A model generated the notes under the pieces. It ran no database searches. It was given only the letters and a program-made list of their open reading frames with translations, and was not told the origin of the DNA. A DNA stretch of 64,000 bases from Rhizobium sp. L51/94 (lineage in GTDB: Bacteria; Pseudomonadota; Alphaproteobacteria; Rhizobiales; Rhizobiaceae), in NCBI RefSeq assembly GCF_019355555.1, contig NZ_CP072142.1:434001-498000 (forward strand), written 5' to 3'. This document shows, one piece after another, positions 17,508-26,135 of this stretch; within the stretch, counting starts at the first letter, position 1, and each line of letters begins with the position of its first letter. Made by a program: the position numbers and the translations under genes.

Positions 17508-18328
17508 TGCAGGTCGGTATCTTCGCCAAGACCTTTCCGGGGACAGATCCGCTTGCCGTCCTGTCGGCGGTCGCCGGCAACGGCTATTCAGCGACGCAGT
17601 TCAATCTTGCCTGCTGCGGCCTGCCATCGATGCCGGACGCCGTGCCGGAGAGCACTATCACCGCCATCCGGACGGCTGCCGAGACGAGTGGCGTCTCGCT
17701 GGTGGCGCTGTCCGGGACCTATAACATGGCCCATCCGGACCCTGCCGTCAGACAGGCCGGGCTGAGGCAGCTGGAGGTCGTGATCAGAACTGCTGCGGCG
17801 CTTGCCATTCCGCTGGTCACGCTCTGCACAGGCAGCCGCAACCCTGTCGATCAGTGGGCGCACCACCCGGACAATGCCGATCCTTCCGCCTGGGCCGACA
17901 TGGCCCTGGAGATGGCCAAGGCCTTGGCACTGGCCGAAGGCTATGGCGTCATGCTCGGCATCGAGCCTGAGCAGGCGAACATCGTGACCTCGGCAGAAGA
18001 TGCCATGCGACTGATCGCCGAGATGGGATCGCGCAAGCTGCACATCGTCCTCGATCCCGCCAACCTGTTCGAGGCGGCCACGCCTGACGAGGCGCGATCC
18101 ATCGTGGCGCGAGCGGTCGATACGGCTGCCGGACACGTCGCCATGGCGCACGCCAAGGACCGCCATGCGGATGGTAGCTTTGCCACTGCCGGCAAGGGCG
18201 TCGTGGATTTCGGCGATTTCCTCGCCCGCCTTAAAGCCTCCGGCTTCGACGGGGCCCTCGTTACCCATGGGCTCGCGGCCGATGAGGCCTCCGGCGTTGC
18301 AGCCTTCCTGAAGGGAATGGTCGGATGA
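17507..18328 (+). CDS. Sugar phosphate isomerase/epimerase-type TIM barrel (second copy)
   Basis: 273 residues of the same superfamily as the 15600 product but clearly different in sequence. Metal-site candidates: Glu in LGIEPEQANIV, Asp in IVLDPANLFE, His in VAMAHAKDR. The last barrel strand ends in ALVTHGLAADE rather than a clear Glu, so the metal set may differ. Translationally coupled on both sides (1-bp overlap upstream, 4-bp overlap downstream). Possible isomerase, epimerase or lyase for a keto sugar. Confidence 0.86.
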   Translation: MQVGIFAKTFPGTDPLAVLSAVAGNGYSATQFNLACCGLPSMPDAVPESTITAIRTAAETSGVSLVALSGTYNMAHPDPAVRQAGLRQLEVVIRTAAALAIPLVTLCTGSRNPVDQWAHHPDNADPSAWADMALEMAKALALAEGYGVMLGIEPEQANIVTSAEDAMRLIAEMGSRKLHIVLDPANLFEAATPDEARSIVARAVDTAAGHVAMAHAKDRHADGSFATAGKGVVDFGDFLARLKASGFDGALVTHGLAADEASGVAAFLKGMVG

Positions 18329-19155
18329 GCGAGCCAGTCTATCTCACCCGCGACGATGCCGAGCTTGCCGTCTTCGACTTCGGCAACGGTCCGCCGGTGC
18401 TCTTCCAGCACGGGCTGGGAGGCAGTGACGCGCAGGTGGCGCAGGCCTTTCCCGACGGCCGCGGCTTCAGGCGCCTGACTGTGGAATGTCGCGGCCATGG
18501 CAGCTCGTCGCTCGGCAGCCGGCGGCCGTTTTCAATCGCCATGTTTGCCGACGACGTTCTCGCGGCTGCCGATCGGTGCGGCATCGAGCGCCTCGCCGTC
18601 GGCGGTATTTCCATGGGCGCCGCCATCGCGCTCCATCTGGCCCATTTCCACAAGGACCGCATCGCAGCTCTGGTGTTGGTGCGGCCAGCCTGGACCTTCG
18701 ATGCCGCGCCCGAAAACATGGCGCCGATCCGCACTGTCGGCAAACTCATCCTTACTCATCCGCTCGAGCAAGCACGCGACCTATTTGTCGCCTCAGAGAC
18801 GGGGTCCGACCTTCAACGGGACGCGCCGGACAATTTCGCATCCCTGCTCGGCTATTTCGATCGACCTGACGCTGCCGCCTTCGCAAAGGTACTCGTCGAT
18901 ATCGCAAGCGACGGACCGGACGTGACCAAGACCTCGGCCGCTGCGCTTGACGTTCCGACGCTTGTCATCGGCAACCGGCAGGACGCTATCCATCCGCTGT
19001 CATCAGCCGAAACGCTTGCGGCCACAATTCCAGGCGCCGCCTTCGTCGAGGTCGCCGCCAAGGCTGCCGACAAGGCCCGTCATTTCGCAGAGACCCAAAG
19101 CGCCATCTCGCAATTCCTCTCCTCTGAAACCCTCCGGAGCCGTTTCGCATCATGA
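18325..19155 (+). CDS. Alpha/beta hydrolase
   Basis: 276 residues. VLFQHGLGGSD is the oxyanion region, AVGGISMGAAIALHLAHFH holds the nucleophile serine (GISMG), TLVIGNRQDAIHP the acid and KARHFAET a candidate histidine. It resembles 3-oxoadipate enol-lactonase-type hydrolases, so lactone opening or ester cleavage is plausible. Overlaps both neighbours by 4 bp in the sugar operon. Confidence 0.88.
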   Translation: MSEPVYLTRDDAELAVFDFGNGPPVLFQHGLGGSDAQVAQAFPDGRGFRRLTVECRGHGSSSLGSRRPFSIAMFADDVLAAADRCGIERLAVGGISMGAAIALHLAHFHKDRIAALVLVRPAWTFDAAPENMAPIRTVGKLILTHPLEQARDLFVASETGSDLQRDAPDNFASLLGYFDRPDAAAFAKVLVDIASDGPDVTKTSAAALDVPTLVIGNRQDAIHPLSSAETLAATIPGAAFVEVAAKAADKARHFAETQSAISQFLSSETLRSRFAS

Positions 19156-19877
19156 TCACGAAGACCCTCTCTGGCCCCGCCGCCATCGCCGCCCTCCCCC
19201 GCGACCGCCTGCTCGGCGAATTCTCACTCTGGTCGGCCGATCTTATAAACATGGAAACCGATCTCAAACGGATCGAGGATCACGTCGACCTGCATCATAT
19301 CGACGTTGCGGATGCGCGCTTTACCCCGGGCTTCCTGTTCTTCCCCGATCTCGTGGCCCGCATTGCCAAGTCCACCGCAAAGCCCATCCACGTTCACTTG
19401 ATGGTCGAAGCCGAGATCGTCGAGGAGCAGACCCGTCAGTTCATCGAGGCCGGTGCCGACCTCATCAGCGTCCATGCGGAAAACGGCGAGGCCGGTCTTC
19501 GGGCATTGGCGATCGCCAAGGAAATGGGCGCAGCCGGCGGTGTTGTCCTGCGGCTGGAGACGCCGGTGGAAGCGGTCAAGCCGTTCCTGCCGCATGTTGC
19601 CTTCGTGACGTTGCTCGGAACGTCCATCGGCGTGAAAGGTCAGAGCCTGTCGGAAAAGGCATGTGATCGGCTGATCGAGGCGCGCGCGCTCATCCGCGCT
19701 GCCGGTCGTGAAGCCGAAATCGTCCTTGCCGCAGATGGTGGCATTCGCGAACAGACCGTGCCGCTTCTGCGCGCTGCTGGCGCCGAGACAGTCGTCCTGG
19801 GGTCGCTGGCCTTTGGCGACAAGGATCTGGCCGCCCGGATGAAATGGCTGCATGCCCTGGAAAGCCACGCCCAGTGA
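19152..19877 (+). CDS. Ribulose-phosphate 3-epimerase family, possibly allulose-6-phosphate 3-epimerase
   Basis: 241 residues, TIM barrel. HHIDVADARFTPG corresponds to the family's DxMDGxFVPN metal motif, PIHVHLMVE holds the second His, and VLAADGGIREQT corresponds to VDGGI at the phosphate site. Departures from the housekeeping Rpe motifs and the link to a ROK kinase suggest an AlsE-like enzyme acting on a hexulose 6-phosphate. Encoded between a hydrolase and the kinase with 4-bp overlaps. Confidence 0.85.
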   Translation: MITKTLSGPAAIAALPRDRLLGEFSLWSADLINMETDLKRIEDHVDLHHIDVADARFTPGFLFFPDLVARIAKSTAKPIHVHLMVEAEIVEEQTRQFIEAGADLISVHAENGEAGLRALAIAKEMGAAGGVVLRLETPVEAVKPFLPHVAFVTLLGTSIGVKGQSLSEKACDRLIEARALIRAAGREAEIVLAADGGIREQTVPLLRAAGAETVVLGSLAFGDKDLAARMKWLHALESHAQ

Positions 19878-20911
19878 CAGACGCCGCCCTCGCATTCGAC
19901 CTCGGTGGAACGGAGCTGCGGGCCGCGATGGTGAACCGCGCGGGCGACCTGCTGTCATTCCTGTCGGTGCCAACGCTGGCAGCGGACGGGCCGCGTGCCG
20001 TCATCGGACAGATGCAGGCGCTAGCCGCCGAGATCAGGGGGCAAACGCCAAACATCGAACCGATCGGCGTCGGTGTCGGTGCTCCCGGGCCGCTCGATCC
20101 CGTTTCCGGCATCGTCATCGCGCCGCCGACCCTCACCGGCTGGCATGACGTGCCGCTCGCAGACATCCTGCTGGAGCACTTCAAGCTGCCGGTCTGGCTC
20201 GAGAACGACGCCAACGCCGCCGCTCTGGGCGAGTGGCGATACGGCGCCGGCAGAGGCGCGGCCTCCATGGTCTTTGCCACCGTTTCGACCGGTATCGGTG
20301 GCGGCGTCATCGCCGATGGCCGTATCCTGCACGGGCGACGGGGGCTTGCGGCTGAAATCGGCCATATGACGATCACCAACGAGGGAGCGCGCTGCTTTTG
20401 CGGCGCGATCGGCTGCTTCGAAGCCTTGGCCTCGGGCACCGCGCTCGGCCGAAGGGCGACCACCGGCACGCGGCCTTTCGACGGATCCATGATGCGGGCG
20501 CTGTCGGCCGATGGCGATGTCACCGGCCGGCATGTCGTCGATGCGGCACGCCGGGGTGATCGGCAGGCGCTGGAGATGCTGGCGGTCGAAGCTCGCTGGC
20601 TTGGCATCGGTCTCACCAATCTGCTGCACCTCTATTCGCCGGACATCATTGTCGTCGGCGGTGGCATCTCCCACGGCTTCGATATGCTGCATGCACAGAT
20701 CAAGGCCACGGTCGCCGAGCGTGCCATGTCCGCCTACCGCGACGTTCCGATTGTCGCGGCCCAACTCGGTCGTCACGCCGGGCTGATCGGGGCGGCGAGC
20801 CTGGTCCTGCACAGCGAGGACAGGGATACCGCCACGTTTGCGGCCCAACCGAACAATTCAGGCGGGGACAGTCCCGCCAGCACAACGGAGGCTCGTCATG
20901 GCCAATCTTAA
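19874..20911 (+). CDS. ROK-family sugar kinase
   Basis: 345 residues from the GTG that overlaps the previous stop (GTGA); an upstream in-frame ATG lies within the previous gene and is rejected. ALAFDLGGTELRAAMV is the ATP phosphate loop, ENDANAAALGEW the catalytic Asp region, STGIGGGVIADG the glycine-rich loop, and CFCGAIGCFE near residue 174 the ROK zinc site. It phosphorylates glucose or another hexose in the cytoplasm, so that the sugar released by the preceding enzymes can enter central metabolism. Its last 14 bases overlap the ATPase gene. Confidence 0.9.
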   Translation: MTDAALAFDLGGTELRAAMVNRAGDLLSFLSVPTLAADGPRAVIGQMQALAAEIRGQTPNIEPIGVGVGAPGPLDPVSGIVIAPPTLTGWHDVPLADILLEHFKLPVWLENDANAAALGEWRYGAGRGAASMVFATVSTGIGGGVIADGRILHGRRGLAAEIGHMTITNEGARCFCGAIGCFEALASGTALGRRATTGTRPFDGSMMRALSADGDVTGRHVVDAARRGDRQALEMLAVEARWLGIGLTNLLHLYSPDIIVVGGGISHGFDMLHAQIKATVAERAMSAYRDVPIVAAQLGRHAGLIGAASLVLHSEDRDTATFAAQPNNSGGDSPASTTEARHGQS

Positions 20912-21983
20912 ACTGCGCGACGCTCGCAAGGCCTATGGTGCGGTCGAAGTCATCAAGGGCATCGACCTCGACGTCGTCGACCGCGAATTCGTGGTGTTCG
21001 TTGGGCCATCGGGCTGTGGCAAGTCCACCCTGCTGCGGATGATCGCCGGTCTCGAGAATATCACCGGCGGCGATCTTGTCATCGATGGTGTCCGGGCGAA
21101 CGATATCGATCCCTCCGAGCGTGGGCTGGCCATGGTGTTCCAGTCCTATGCGCTATACCCGCACATGACGGTGGCGGAAAACATGGGCTTTGCACTCCGG
21201 ATCGCCGGCATCCCGGTCAGTGAGCGCGACGCCAAGGTCAACGCGGCAGCCAAGGTCCTGGAGCTCTCGCACCTGCTCGACCGGCGACCCAAAGATCTGT
21301 CCGGCGGGCAGCGCCAGCGCGTTGCCATCGGCCGGGCCATCGTCCGCAACCCGAAGATCTTCCTGTTCGACGAGCCGCTGTCCAATCTCGACGCCGCCTT
21401 GCGCGTCAACATGCGTCTCGAACTGATGCGTCTGCACCAGACGCTGGAAGCGACGATGATCTATGTCACCCATGACCAGATAGAGGCGATGACCATGGCC
21501 GACAAGATCGTCGTGCTGAATGCCGGCCGCATCGAGCAGGTGGGATCGCCGCTCGATCTCTACAATCACCCGGCCAATATCTTTGTTGCCGGCTTCATCG
21601 GCTCGCCGAAGATGAACCTGCTGCCGGTCCGCGTCGATGCCATTGGTCCGGTTGGCGTGACGGTGGTTGCTTTGGACGGTGTTGAGATACCCGTCGCTGT
21701 CGCCCCTGGCGAGATCAAGGTTGGCGATGAAATCACGCTCGGGATCCGGCCGGAGCATATCCGTATCGGCGAGACCGGTCAGTTCGACGGCAAGGCTATC
21801 CTTGCCGAACGGCTTGGCGGATTGACGGTCTTTCACGTCGACATCTCGCCTGACATATCACTTGTGGTACAGACGGATGGCGCTGACAAAACCGCCCTCC
21901 ATGCCCCGATCAAGCTCGGCATAGAGCCGCACAACTGCCATCTCTTCGACAAGGCCGGGAAGGCTCTCGCCAAGTTGAACTGA
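20898..21983 (+). CDS. Sugar ABC transporter ATPase, UgpC/MalK type
   Basis: 361 residues from the ATG preceded by GGAGG. Walker A GPSGCGKST near residue 37, signature LSGGQRQRVAIGRAI, Walker B IFLFDEPLSNLDAAL, and a C-terminal regulatory OB-type domain from about 240 (GIRPEHIRIGETG). It energises the permeases encoded at 13831 and 14760. It is the only MalK-type ATPase in the window, which matters because the related polyol locus near 52 kb has none. Confidence 0.94.
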   Translation: MANLKLRDARKAYGAVEVIKGIDLDVVDREFVVFVGPSGCGKSTLLRMIAGLENITGGDLVIDGVRANDIDPSERGLAMVFQSYALYPHMTVAENMGFALRIAGIPVSERDAKVNAAAKVLELSHLLDRRPKDLSGGQRQRVAIGRAIVRNPKIFLFDEPLSNLDAALRVNMRLELMRLHQTLEATMIYVTHDQIEAMTMADKIVVLNAGRIEQVGSPLDLYNHPANIFVAGFIGSPKMNLLPVRVDAIGPVGVTVVALDGVEIPVAVAPGEIKVGDEITLGIRPEHIRIGETGQFDGKAILAERLGGLTVFHVDISPDISLVVQTDGADKTALHAPIKLGIEPHNCHLFDKAGKALAKLN

Positions 21984-22036
21984 CAAGGACCGCTCGCCAT
22001 GCGATCGGTCATTCCTTCGAAATCGAGGTAAGAGAC

Positions 22037-22456
22037 ATGACATTCACACGCGAAACCCTGACCCTCAGCCATGCCGGCGCGTTGCAGGCCGTATCGGCCG
22101 CAGTCGACAAGGCCGTCGCGATGGGCGTGCCCCAGTGCATCCACATCGTCGATGCCAGCGGCGAGACGATCGCCAGCCTGCGCATGGACGGCGCCAAATA
22201 TCTCAGCATGCACACCGCCCGCGCCAAGGCCCGCACCGCGGCGTCGATCAACGCGCCGACGGGCGGCATGGCCTTTGAATTCGGGGCCGCCGCCGGCATC
22301 GCCTCCCAGGGCGGCGTCACCCACCTGCCGGGCGGCCTGCCGATCCGTTTCGCCGGCAAGCTTGCAGGCGCCATCGGCATCGGTTCCGGCAGCGGCGACC
22401 AGGATTTCGAAGTCGCCCGCGCCGCGCTCGCCGCCATCGGCGCAGATCCGGTCTGA
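22037..22456 (+). CDS. GlcG/HbpS-family protein
   Basis: 139 residues, recognised by LSHAGALQAVSAAVDKAVAMG and the glycine-rich GGLPIRFAGKLAGAIGIGSG segment of the GlcG/HbpS family (haem-binding or small-molecule-binding homologues; the role in catabolic operons is unknown). No signal peptide. RBS GAGGTAAGAG precedes the ATG. Last gene of the sugar operon, 53 bp after the ATPase, with a hairpin 10 bp downstream. Confidence 0.85.
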   Translation: MTFTRETLTLSHAGALQAVSAAVDKAVAMGVPQCIHIVDASGETIASLRMDGAKYLSMHTARAKARTAASINAPTGGMAFEFGAAAGIASQGGVTHLPGGLPIRFAGKLAGAIGIGSGSGDQDFEVARAALAAIGADPV

Positions 22457-22466
22457 GGATTTGCTG

Positions 22467-22495
22467 GCGTTAGCAGCTGAAAGACCTGCTAACGC
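22467..22495 (+). terminator. Hairpin at the end of the sugar operon
   Basis: Perfect 10-bp stem GCGTTAGCAG / CTGCTAACGC with a 9-nt loop, starting 10 bases after the GlcG-like stop. It has no T-run, so it may protect the mRNA end or act with Rho. Confidence 0.45.
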
Positions 22496-22541
22496 AGACC
22501 GCCGTCACGCGGTGCACGACCGATGGCGAGGAGTTTGCGAC

Positions 22542-22781
22542 ATGTTTGCTTCCAATTCGCGCCGGATGACGTTCGTAGCTGTCTCGGCATTATTTCTCGT
22601 AAGTTGGGGTATCGCCGCTGCTAACGAGGTCAAAGTAATTCCACGACCGCCAAAGCAAGGTGCCGCGAGCACGTCCGCCGCTGCGTCCCGGGATCAGTCG
22701 GCGCACATCGGTATCAGGTGCGGTGTCTCCGGACGAAATGGCAAGGACGGGAAAGCCGGCGTAGAACCTTGCGCAAACTGA
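22542..22781 (+). CDS. Small exported protein of unknown function
   Basis: 79 residues from an ATG preceded by GAGGAG at 8 bases. Residues 1-28 look like a Sec signal peptide: basic N-terminus, hydrophobic VAVSALFLVSWGIAA, Ala-rich cleavage site near AAANE. The mature part is about 50 residues, with Lys/Pro early, Ser/Ala in the middle, and two cysteines (in GIRCGVSG and VEPCAN) that could pair in the periplasm. I do not recognise a family. It is the only good start in a longer open frame whose earlier part overlaps the GlcG-like gene. Confidence 0.45.
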   Translation: MFASNSRRMTFVAVSALFLVSWGIAAANEVKVIPRPPKQGAASTSAAASRDQSAHIGIRCGVSGRNGKDGKAGVEPCAN

Positions 22782-22862
22782 GTTTATCTTTGCCGACAGG
22801 CGAATGATCGCTCCCAGGCCCTAGCGGCGGGTCGAGGACATCAACGGGGCATCCGCTTGTGA

Positions 22863-23414
22863 TCAAAGACCCCAAACGGGTCCATCGGCAGTGAGCTCAA
22901 TAGGCACCGGCGGACCACAGACGTCAACAGTGGGGCCGCCGAGTTGATTCCAGCGGAACAGGTTCAGGTGCCACCCGCCCGGGATAAGGCGCGATCTGTC
23001 GATAATTCCATCAGCTCCGGCGCGCCGGGCTATGTCTGCGTTGTGCCAGGAGGGTGGCTCCCGACCCTCCGACAACGCAGTTTGCCAGGACTCATTTGAC
23101 AATTCTCGATCGATACCAAGCTGACTGCAAGCATTCTCGTCATGTTGATCGAGCACAAGAGCTTCGCCGACGTGAAGCGGGACAACGACGCGTGGCCGAC
23201 TGTCCTGACGCATGTATCCGGCTATCGCCATAACGGCCCATTCGAAGGTCGCGCTCGTATAAAGTGTTGGCTCTCCGTGCCGGTGATAACGACCTGCATG
23301 CGTCCCAATGGGAGGTTCCAGCACGTGGTCAACACGATCCAACAAAACAGAACGGAAGAAGCGTCCGGAAATCTTCCTAAAGTGACCTTGGATCTCGATC
23401 ATGCCGTTACTCAT
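22863..23414 (-). CDS. RES-domain protein without a neighbouring antitoxin gene
   Basis: 183 residues from the ATG chosen; a TTG 9 bases upstream or an ATG 12 bases downstream are alternatives, none with a strong ribosome site. RES-domain landmarks: Arg in GRYHRHGEPTLYTS, and Ser in GADGIIDRSRLIPGGWHLNL. The Glu usually found three residues after the E-x-A segment is not evident (EWAVMAIAGYM), so catalytic competence is uncertain. RES toxins such as MbcT degrade NAD+ and are normally encoded beside a Xre/MbcA-type antitoxin. The 149 bp upstream and the 81 bp downstream hold no such gene. It may be a non-toxin branch of the family. Confidence 0.7.
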   Translation of the reverse strand: MSNGMIEIQGHFRKISGRFFRSVLLDRVDHVLEPPIGTHAGRYHRHGEPTLYTSATFEWAVMAIAGYMRQDSRPRVVVPLHVGEALVLDQHDENACSQLGIDRELSNESWQTALSEGREPPSWHNADIARRAGADGIIDRSRLIPGGWHLNLFRWNQLGGPTVDVCGPPVPIELTADGPVWGL

Positions 23415-23563
23415 TTTAGCCAACCGACGGCAAACCGATGAATTATCCCGAGATTAAGACGGTCGAGTGACGCGCGTAGAAGCGCCCAATATCTACCATG
23501 TGATCCAAAATGGCCCTGCTGTCGGTCCTCGCGTGTGACCTTTCACGCGATTGCGCCCTAAAC

Positions 23564-24907
23564 CTATGACGAAAGCGGCCCTTGAACCTGATCTACCAGT
23601 CCAGCCAACCCTCGCAGCTTTTGCGGGACATCGCCGCCATAGGCCCAGTCCAGCAGTTCTATCGTGTGCAGGATCGGGGTTGCGGTGCCGGTGGCGATCT
23701 GGGTGATGCAGCCGATGTTTCCGGTGGCGATGATATCGGCGCGGGTGGCTTCGAGATTGCGCACCTTGCGGGCCTTGAGCTGGCCGGAAATGACGGGCTG
23801 CATGATGTTGTAGGTGCCGGCCGAGCCGCAGCAGAGATGACCTTCGGCGGGATCCTTCACGGTAAAGCCAGCAGCTTTCAGCAGCAGCTTCGGCGCGGTG
23901 GTGATCTTCTGGCCATGCTGCATCGAGCAGGCGGAATGATAGGCGACGGCGATGCCCTTTGGCTGCTGTCGCGGGAGATCCAGCCCTGACAGATATTCGG
24001 TGATGTCCTTGGTCAGCGCCGAGACCCGGGCCGCCTTTTCTGCGTAGGCCGGGTCGAGCCGCAGCATATGGCCGTAGTCCTTGATCGTCGTGCCGCAGCC
24101 GGAGGCGGTGATGATGATGGCATCGAGGCCACCCCGGTCGATTTCGCCGACCCAGACGTCGACATTGGCGCGCGCCTGCACCAGCGCCTGATGCTCGCGG
24201 CCCATATGGTGGACAAGCGAGCCGCAGCATACCTCGCCGGCTGGTACCACGACCTCGACGCCGAGCCGCGTCAGCAGCCGGATCGTCGCCGCGTTGATCG
24301 CCGGATCGAGCACCGGTTGCGCACATCCCGTCAGGATCGCCACGCGACCGCGCTTTTCAGCCTTTGGGACATGGGTGCCGGGTTTTGCGAATGACGAGGA
24401 CGGCGGGATGGCGCGGGGTGCGAGGTCGAGCATCGCTGCAAAAGGCAGCAGCGCCGGCACGCGCCGAAGCAGCGAGGCAAACGGTCGCCCCAGCCTGGCG
24501 AGACCGAGCGCCAGCCTGAAGCGGCGGGGGTAAGGCAGGACGGATGCCAGCAGGTTGCGGATCATCCGGTCCATCAGCGGCCGCTTGTAAGTTTCCTCGA
24601 TATGGGCACGGGCGTGGTCGATAAGGTGGGTATAGTCGACACCGGACGGACAGGTGGTGACGCAGGCGAGGCACGACAGGCAGCGGTCGATGTGGGTCAC
24701 CACTTCGGCGTCGGCAGCCCGGCCGTTTTCCAGCATGTCCTTGATCAGGTAGATCCTGCCGCGCGGGCTATCGAGCTCGTTGCCGAGCGTCACATAGGTC
24801 GGACAGGTGGCGGTGCAGAAGCCGCAATGGACGCATTTTCGCAGGATTTGCTCCGAAAAAGCAACGCTCGGATTTGTCAGCTGTTCGGCGGTGAAATTGG
24901 TCTGCAT
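23564..24907 (-). CDS. glcF: Glycolate oxidase iron-sulfur subunit
   Basis: 447 residues. Two 4Fe-4S motifs: C25-x2-C28-x2-C31-x3-C35 (CVHCGFCTATCP) and C76-x2-C79-x2-C82-x3-C86 (CLSCLACVTTCP). Two CCG-type domains follow (AGEVCCGSLVHHMGREHQ and GHLCCGSAGTYNI), which bind further clusters or a quinone-reducing centre. With GlcD and GlcE it forms the membrane-associated enzyme that oxidises glycolate (and D-lactate) to glyoxylate. Last gene of the glcDEF operon, 31 bp after glcE. Confidence 0.96.
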   Translation of the reverse strand: MQTNFTAEQLTNPSVAFSEQILRKCVHCGFCTATCPTYVTLGNELDSPRGRIYLIKDMLENGRAADAEVVTHIDRCLSCLACVTTCPSGVDYTHLIDHARAHIEETYKRPLMDRMIRNLLASVLPYPRRFRLALGLARLGRPFASLLRRVPALLPFAAMLDLAPRAIPPSSSFAKPGTHVPKAEKRGRVAILTGCAQPVLDPAINAATIRLLTRLGVEVVVPAGEVCCGSLVHHMGREHQALVQARANVDVWVGEIDRGGLDAIIITASGCGTTIKDYGHMLRLDPAYAEKAARVSALTKDITEYLSGLDLPRQQPKGIAVAYHSACSMQHGQKITTAPKLLLKAAGFTVKDPAEGHLCCGSAGTYNIMQPVISGQLKARKVRNLEATRADIIATGNIGCITQIATGTATPILHTIELLDWAYGGDVPQKLRGLAGLVDQVQGPLSS

Positions 24908-24938
24908 CGGATCTTTCGCTGATGGGGAACGTCACCGC

Positions 24939-26135
24939 TCATCCCATCTTCCCTGGATTGAATATGCCTGCCGGATCGAATTTCTGTTTGATACGCGCCG
25001 AGAGAAGCGCCACCGCTGGCTGCTGCGGCTCGAAGGCGGCGTTTTGCGCGCGGGCCTCCGCCGTTGCGCGCAGCAATGTCGCGTGACCGCCGCCGGCATT
25101 GGCGATGTGACGGCGCAGTACGGCGCCATCCGGCTCGGCTTCCATCCGCAGCCAGACCAGGCCGCCCTGCCAGTCGTAGAAGGCATCGACTCCGGCCTCC
25201 TGCCTGAGAGCCGCGACCAGCAGATGTCCGGCGCTGGGGGCAACGGAGACACGCCAGACGGGCCGCATCGTGCCGTCGGCAAAGGGCAGGACATCGCGTA
25301 TCGCGCGCCACAAGGCTTTGCTTTCGGTTTCCTGCATCTGGCTGACGGGGCCGAAGCCTGCCATGGCGCGATTGAGTTTCTCCATCCGCACGTCGACGGA
25401 TGCGGCGAGGCCCTCGATGCGCAATACCATTGCGGAATGTGTTGACCAGGCGGCGGGCGCGAATTTCGAGGCGACCGTGACCGGCAGATGTGCGGCGCCC
25501 GATACCTCGACCGACAGCGCCATGGCGGCGGCCATCGCCTTGGTCGCTGCTTCATCCGTGAGGTCGGAAACAATGAGCGTCTGCTCCGTTTTGGGGCTCG
25601 GCGGTACGCGAAAAGTGATCTCGGTCAGAAGGCCAAGCGTGCCGTGCGACCCCGCCATCAGTTTCGGAAGATCCAGCCCGGTGACATTCTTCATCACCCG
25701 CCCGCCCGCCTTGACGATCTCGCCGCGGCCGTTGATGAAACGCACGCCAAGCAGGCTGTCGCGGGCGGCCCCTGCGAGGATGCGACGCGGGCCGGACGCA
25801 TTGGCAGCAAAGATGCCGCCGATGGTCGGAACCCCGGTAGTTGCCATCAGGGGGGAATGGTTCATGGGCTCGAAGGCCATCATCTGGTGGCTGGCAAACA
25901 GCGCCGCCTCGATCTCCTCGACCGGAGTGCCGGCACGCGCCGTCATCACCATCTCGCCGGGATTATAGGCGACGATGCCGGTCATGCCGCGCGACGTCAG
26001 TACTGATTGGCTGGAAAATGCATTGCCGAAACCGGCGCGGCTGTTGCCACCGACGATCGCCAGTGCATGGCCTTGCGAGGCGTGGTCGCGGATGATGGTG
26101 GCGGCTTCCTCTTCCGTGGTCGGGATAAGCGTCAT
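24939..26135 (-). CDS. glcE: Glycolate oxidase FAD-binding subunit
   Basis: 398 residues from the ATG that overlaps the glcD stop by 4 bp; the frame is open further upstream, but that stretch lies inside glcD. A short PCMH-type FAD domain is visible: AIVGGNSRAGFGN and TTGVPTIGGIFAANASGPRR, then KAGGRVMKNVTGLDLPKLM. It is the smaller flavin-binding partner of GlcD. Confidence 0.95.
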   Translation of the reverse strand: MTLIPTTEEEAATIIRDHASQGHALAIVGGNSRAGFGNAFSSQSVLTSRGMTGIVAYNPGEMVMTARAGTPVEEIEAALFASHQMMAFEPMNHSPLMATTGVPTIGGIFAANASGPRRILAGAARDSLLGVRFINGRGEIVKAGGRVMKNVTGLDLPKLMAGSHGTLGLLTEITFRVPPSPKTEQTLIVSDLTDEAATKAMAAAMALSVEVSGAAHLPVTVASKFAPAAWSTHSAMVLRIEGLAASVDVRMEKLNRAMAGFGPVSQMQETESKALWRAIRDVLPFADGTMRPVWRVSVAPSAGHLLVAALRQEAGVDAFYDWQGGLVWLRMEAEPDGAVLRRHIANAGGGHATLLRATAEARAQNAAFEPQQPAVALLSARIKQKFDPAGIFNPGKMG

